Assembly: GCA_036244855.1 (NCBI GenBank) | Contig: BQKZ01005359.1 | Span: 14,210 to 24,941 of the forward strand | Direction of reading: 5' to 3' | DNA from: Temnopleurus reevesii | Taxonomy: Eukaryota > Echinodermata > Echinoidea > Temnopleuroida > Temnopleuridae | DNA: 10,732 nt | Shown here: positions 7,517-10,732 of the stretch, one piece after another | Layout of the letters: each line of letters starts with the position of its first letter | How positions within the stretch are numbered: the first letter of the stretch is position 1 | Translations under genes and position numbers: made by a program | Notes under the pieces: generated by a model | What the model was told of the DNA's origin: nothing | Seen by the model: the letters and a program-made list of their open reading frames with translations, nothing else | Databases searched by the model: none

Positions 7517-7964
7517 AATTCTAGTTACTCTCACGGATTCATCCATGAATAAATAGCGCAAAAACAAACAATCATGAATATTCGGTGTGAATTTTTTTTG
7601 GAACACTGTAACATCATATTACGAGGTGAAACTAGATGAAACAATTGGACTTGGTCTGTGGTTGCAGCAACGACAAGGGGCAGCGAGGAGATGTATAAAG
7701 GCGGAACCTCGAGAGCGTTTGTAGAGTCTTTTGTACCTCTACGAACAGCTTTATGAACACACTAATTCTTGTTACTTTGACGGATTCATAATTATGTAAA
7801 TGATTCACACCATATCATTTTTTTTAAGCTGTGGAAGTATTTTTTAATATACAGTAACATTCTATCAAAAGGCGAAACTATCTGAGCTAATTGGATTTGG
7901 GTCTGTGGTTGCAGCCACGACAAAGGGGGCAGCGAGGAGGTGTCACTGCGGCACCTCGAGAGCG
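7473..7964 (+). repeat. Two diverged tandem units, period about 247 bp
   Basis: Unit 1 is about 7473-7717 and unit 2 about 7718-7964. Matching landmarks keep the same spacing: CGGATTCAT at 7534 and 7781, GGTCTGTGGTTGCAGC at 7653 and 7900, and CCTCGAGAGCG at 7707 and 7954. The last ~95 bases of the units agree at about 80% by eye, while the middle is much poorer. Both units begin with foldback right-arm sequence. It is either an old tandem duplication or two copies of the same longer repeat side by side. I see no third full unit. Confidence 0.82.
7715..7756 (+). mobile_element. Solo foldback right arm at tandem unit junction
   Basis: Sequence equivalent to the right arm of copy B, with CTACGAACAGCTTTATGAA at its end, but no left arm or centre precedes it. 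Instead CCTCGAGAGCG from unit 1 abuts it. This places the tandem breakpoint inside the foldback arm. Confidence 0.72.
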
Positions 7965-8160
7965 GCCCCTTGACTGCGGCCTCCCGGAGGCGGCGGCGAT
8001 ATGGGTGACGGGGACTCCAAGGTAAAGCGTCCCTTCGATTTTCACTCGGAGGCATTTCAATTTGGGTTCGGTTCTCGGTAGCCTACTTATGATGACGGTG
8101 CTCTCCTGACAGTGGCGGCATGCTACCTCGAGTGCTTATGCCCCAGTCACACCAGGACAC
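7965..8160. repeat. GC-rich block following the tandem units
   Basis: The first part is much richer in GC and CpG than the surroundings and includes a hairpin, GCCTCC (7979-7984) with GGAGGC (7986-7991). CACTCGGAGGCAT (8043-8055) is loosely inverted at 8120-8134. CGGCATGCTACCTCGAG near 8116-8132 echoes the CGGCACCTCGAG ending of the tandem unit. I think it is the remainder of a longer dispersed repeat, but its ends are not defined. Confidence 0.45.
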
Positions 8161-8530
8161 AGTCATGTTTTATGGATTTGGCAAGTTTTGTCAACAGCAA
8201 CAATGGACAACATACTTTCTACACTCTTGGTTAAGGTTGACTCATATCTTCGCACGCAATCATTGGCTAAATGTACAACTTTTTTTTTGAAAATTAAAAA
8301 CGCTCTCTGACGCATAAAGACGCAGGTCATACAGAGGAATGACGTTTGGCGAACACTACTTGAGCGCAAGCCCAACGTCAGGCCACCGTCTGAACCCCGT
8401 ATACTGTGAGCCCGGGGTGTGTGTCCAATTTTCGAAAACGCTGGGCCGACGTAGGCTAAAAATGCAAAGGTGAGAGTCGCTCTTTAAATTGTAAGCAATA
8501 TAAGGAAAATTTCACCATTACTATTTCTTG
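8161..8530. other. Stretch without recognised gene or repeat
   Basis: A short minus-strand frame at 8163-8375 (70 codons) shows no recognisable domain. No inverted-repeat ends were found. Confidence 0.5.
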
Positions 8531-8626
8531 AACTCAGTGATAACCCTAGCGCTGAATCGCAAATGAGAAAGGGTCACCAGTCCCTCGTATAGTCGTGCAT
8601 ACCTCTACCAACAGCTTTATAAAAAC
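8531..8626 (-). mobile_element. Foldback MITE-like copy D, left part missing
   Basis: The centre and right arm match copy B read in reverse: GATAACCCTAGCGCTGAATCGC, then GGTCACCAG, then the inverse 12-bp motifs CAGTCCCTCGTA (8578-8589) and TAGTCGTGCATA (8590-8601), then AACAGCTTTATAAAAA. No matching left arm is visible before 8531, so this copy is truncated. Confidence 0.76.
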
Positions 8627-8638
8627 GACTCCGGAGGT

Positions 8639-8656
8639 CTTAGGTTCGAACTTAAG
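8639..8656. repeat. 18-bp near-perfect palindrome
   Basis: CTTAGGTTCGAACTTAAG is self-complementary except for one G/T pair. It includes a word like a Pol III B box (GGTTCGAAC), but I see no A box upstream, so I do not call a tRNA-like gene here. Confidence 0.75.
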
Positions 8657-9059
8657 CCTATTCATAACTGCACTCACCGTATACAAATATAGGTATAATA
8701 TTATATCAAATAATGTAGAGGAAAAATATTTTACAACTGAATCAGCAACTTCGGGTAGATTATACATGTATCATAACTTAGTCTGGTGGCGATCTACACC
8801 TAAAATGCCATGATAATTAACTTTGGTTGTGCGTGCATGAGGAAAGATCAAGACTTGTAAATTTTCCTCAGTGTGTAGAAAGAAAACAATATTTCCTAAA
8901 TTATGTATCATGCCACGTCGTCCTGGTGAAGTGACAAATCTTGATTTATAGACAGTCTTAACGGAAATGCTGAAAGGACTAAATGAAAAATGGAAGGAAG
9001 ACGGGTGCTTAAAGGCACAAAGCACTCAGATTCAAGAGGCTAATTTGGAGAGGATGGAT
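8657..9059. other. AT-rich stretch, nothing recognised
   Basis: Short overlapping open frames on both strands have no recognisable features. No repeat ends are seen. Confidence 0.5.
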
Positions 9060-9285
9060 GGCTAAGGGGTGCACATGGAAAGGGATCTATATTTATTGTA
9101 GGAATATTGGAAGGGAGAGGGAGAAGGACGAGAGGAATGACAAAGAGGAATAGGAAGAAGAAACAAGAGAAGTGGAGAAAGAGAATGGATGACATGGCAG
9201 AGAGGAAATAAAATGAGGAAAAGTCAAGAAGTGAAGCAGAAGAAAATAAAATGACGAAGAAAAGTAAGCAAAGAAAGTTATTGTC
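9060..9285 (+). repeat. Purine-rich low-complexity tract
   Basis: GA- and GAA-rich sequence (GGAAGGGAGAGGGAGAAGG and similar) with only scattered pyrimidines and no fixed period. The minus-strand frame at 9093-9404 is a Ser/Phe/Leu-rich artefact of this tract. Confidence 0.8.
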
Positions 9286-9705
9286 CCTTCATTATTCCAT
9301 AACAAACGGGATATTACAGCCACTATTCCCCAAGAAGATGTTAAGAAATATAATAAAAAAAGAACAGGAATTAATCTACGCAGGTCCACAAATGTTACGT
9401 TCATTAATCAATGCGCAAGATTAAAGTCCAACGCCTCGAAATATGAAACTGCTATACTTATTGCCCTAACTCTAAATGCCGCTCGAATTTACCTCCAATT
9501 AATCACGGTGAACGATGGTCAAGATTATCGGACATTCTTACCGGATCGTTTTACAACAATAAAGATCAAAATCAAAATCGAAGGATTTTCCTATAGTAAA
9601 CAATGTGCCTTCTTAAGGATGCATTGCAATTTCAGTGAAAACTGAACGTTTATGGATGTTTAATAATCACTTTAAGCCAATCTAAGCAGCAACATCCATC
9701 GATGA
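9286..9705. other. AT-rich stretch, nothing recognised
   Basis: No gene, transposon end or simple repeat stands out here. Confidence 0.5.
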
Positions 9706-9718
9706 GGGGGGGGGGGGG
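9706..9718 (+). repeat. Poly-G run (G13)
   Basis: Thirteen consecutive G residues. With the runs at 3569-3589 and 4028-4037 this is the third long G tract in the window. The length may be unreliable in sequencing. Confidence 0.93.
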
Positions 9719-9725
9719 CTGAGCT

Positions 9726-9739
9726 GGAAGACGTCTTCC
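9726..9739. repeat. Perfect 14-bp palindrome
   Basis: GGAAGACGTCTTCC is fully self-complementary and lies 7 bases after the G13 run. It contains GACGTC, the core of CRE-type bZIP sites but without the full TGACGTCA. A perfect 14-mer palindrome is expected about once per window of this size, so it is recorded without a functional claim. Confidence 0.85.
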
Positions 9740-9919
9740 GCATTTCTGTTGAAAAAAAAAACCCTCAAAAACAAATTTGAAGAAAAAGGGGGAAAATTAT
9801 TGTTTTTTCTCCTTTTCAGCGTAACTTATGTCAAAATCCTTTGATGTGTTTGCAGCATCACAAAAAGACATGTGATGGATATTATTCAAAGAAAAGCCTA
9901 GTCTGCAAACACAGACCAA

Positions 9920-10184
9920 TATCAAGTATTTCAAGCAGTGTCCTTTATGAGAGGGTGCACTAATTCACCTTTATTATAACTATTTAGCAATCTCCCTCCT
10001 CAGACACAGTTACGTCCTTCCATGGAGGCGCCGTGGTGTAGTGGAGTCGCCGTGGTGTATCAAAGTAGTTTATGTAGTGGCTTTTATGGAAAGGGTGCAA
10101 TGTTTCACCTTTATTCTAACTGTTTAGCAATCTCCCTCCTCAGACACAGTTACGTCCTTCCATGGAGGCGCCGTGGTGTAGTGG
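9920..10184 (+). repeat. Tandem duplication of SINE flank and head, period 140
   Basis: Copy 1 (about 9920-10044) and copy 2 (about 10059-10184) match closely over 110 bases: CAGACACAGTTACGTCCTTC starts at 10001 and again at 10141, and both run through CATGGAGGCGCCGTGGTGTAGTGG. After copy 1, a further partial head, GTCGCCGTGGTGTA, lies at 10046-10059. The SINE continues only after copy 2, so copy 1 duplicated the left flank plus about 17 bases of the SINE. Differences are mostly single bases in the left half, which suggests some age. Confidence 0.88.
10174..10184 (+). promoter_or_regulatory. SINE Pol III A box
   Basis: TGGTGTAGTGG fits the internal A box consensus TRGYNNARNNG at every position. 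It lies 34 bases before the B box start, a normal tRNA-type spacing. The same word at 10034-10044 in the duplicated head has no B box with it. Confidence 0.88.
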
Positions 10185-10217
10185 TTCTGACTCTCACCTT
10201 TCAACCAGAGGGTCGTA

Positions 10218-10228
10218 GGTTCGAATCC
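10218..10228 (+). promoter_or_regulatory. SINE Pol III B box
   Basis: GGTTCGAATCC fits the B box consensus GGTTCRANNCC exactly. With the A box it makes a complete internal promoter, so this copy could still be transcribed, though no activity is shown. Confidence 0.9.
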
Positions 10229-10732
10229 CACCCATGGCGTCAATTTCCTTCAGCAAAAAAATCATCCACACTGTGCTACACTCAACCCACGTGAGGTGAA
10301 TGGGTACCTGGCAGGAATATTTATTCCTTGAAATGCCAAGTGCACTGGCAGTGACTGGTGGCTGCAGGGCTAAAGCTAGGGTAATAATAATGCAAAGCGC
10401 CTTAAGCACTCAGCAGTGAGAGTGGATATGTGCGCTATATAAATTGCATTTATTATTATTATTATTGTTATTCGCGAGTACTATAAAGATTAAAAATGCA
10501 TAGATTGGGTCTATGAAAGTAGACTAAGTCTGGTCCAATTCTAAATAGGGGATGAAATTGAGATGAATGGGATTTGGTGCGTTAGACAAAATGCCAATGG
10601 AGAAAGTGAAACTGAATCCCCATCAATTGTAATAAACAAATCTGAATGCAAGCCTGGAATTCATAAACAATTCTGAGATCGCATTTTAGACACAGAGGCG
10701 ATACTGAAATATATCCTTGTTGCTATCTTCGT

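Larger units (their letters stand above)
10168..10472 (+). mobile_element. tRNA-derived SINE with ATT-repeat tail
   Basis: A tRNA-like head at about 10168-10239 has a Pol III A box and B box, and its ends (GCGCCGT and ATGGCGT) can pair as an acceptor stem. A tRNA-unrelated body of about 200 bp follows, with a small AGGAAT/ATTCCT hairpin at 10313-10328. The tail reads GCGCTATATAAAT, then TTATTATTATT to 10472. SINEs are transcribed by RNA polymerase III and copied by a partner LINE, so it encodes no protein. Open frames across it on both strands are artefacts. I cannot name the parent tRNA with confidence because the anticodon arm is degraded. The element matches my memory of sea urchin SINEs. 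No target duplication is clear, perhaps because of the flank duplication. Confidence 0.9.

Noticed and set aside
4346..8626. CRISPR-like array of regularly spaced repeats
   Set aside because: The spacing is about 1 kb, the copies are palindromic and variable, and the DNA is eukaryotic in character.
8642..8656. Second tRNA-like unit based on GGTTCGAAC
   Set aside because: A lone B box-like word within a palindrome, with no A box at proper distance.
9093..9404. 103-codon minus-strand frame that looks like membrane segments
   Set aside because: The Phe/Ser/Leu richness comes from the purine-rich tract on the + strand, a composition effect.
10168..10239. Functional tRNA gene
   Set aside because: The A and B boxes are good, but the anticodon arm does not form a normal 5-bp stem and a SINE body and ATT tail follow, so it is a SINE head.
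10022..10409. Open frames across the SINE on both strands
   Set aside because: They are translations of a non-coding tRNA-derived element and its duplicated head.

Overview
The window looks like non-coding DNA from a metazoan nuclear genome, most likely an echinoderm and probably a sea urchin. The evidence is a tRNA-derived SINE with intact A and B boxes and an ATT-repeat tail near the right end, several families of short inverted-repeat (MITE-like) elements, and many long TG/CA, GA and poly-G simple repeats. The SINE's head and tail match my memory of sea urchin repeats; I ran no database search. I find no protein-coding gene I would defend. The longer open frames fall in simple repeats or mobile elements, or lack homology, exon or start signals. 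Nothing resembles a bacterial or phage gene cassette.

Layout. 1-250 is a purine-rich GGA tract whose first 217 bases contain no C. 1043-1340 is TG-rich. 1397-1843 is a complete MITE-like element with TTAA duplications and about 23-bp terminal inverted repeats. A second TG tract, a GA tract (2396-2488) and more TG follow. G runs lie at 3569-3589, 4028-4037 and 9706-9718. A 167-bp inverted-repeat element with a perfect 9-bp flanking direct repeat occupies 4072-4256.

From 4.3 to 8.7 kb one foldback family dominates. I see five copies (4346-4486, 5365-5536, 6354-6462, 7351-7516 and 8531-8626), plus a solo arm and a fragment. Their arms carry two head-to-tail copies of a 12-bp motif close to TACGMACGACTN. 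A second family with a related terminus (GGGGTGTTG) lies at 5695-5868. One foldback arm marks the edge of a diverged two-unit tandem repeat (7473-7964), which leads into a GC-rich block.

At the right end, a SINE (10168-10472) is preceded by a 140-bp-period tandem duplication that copied its 5' flank and its first ~17 bases. The window therefore reads as a layered record of repeat insertion and local duplication. The best leads are the 12-bp arm motif, the duplicated SINE head, the two intact MITEs, and a CAG|GTAAGT junction at 522/523 that fits a recursive splice site.
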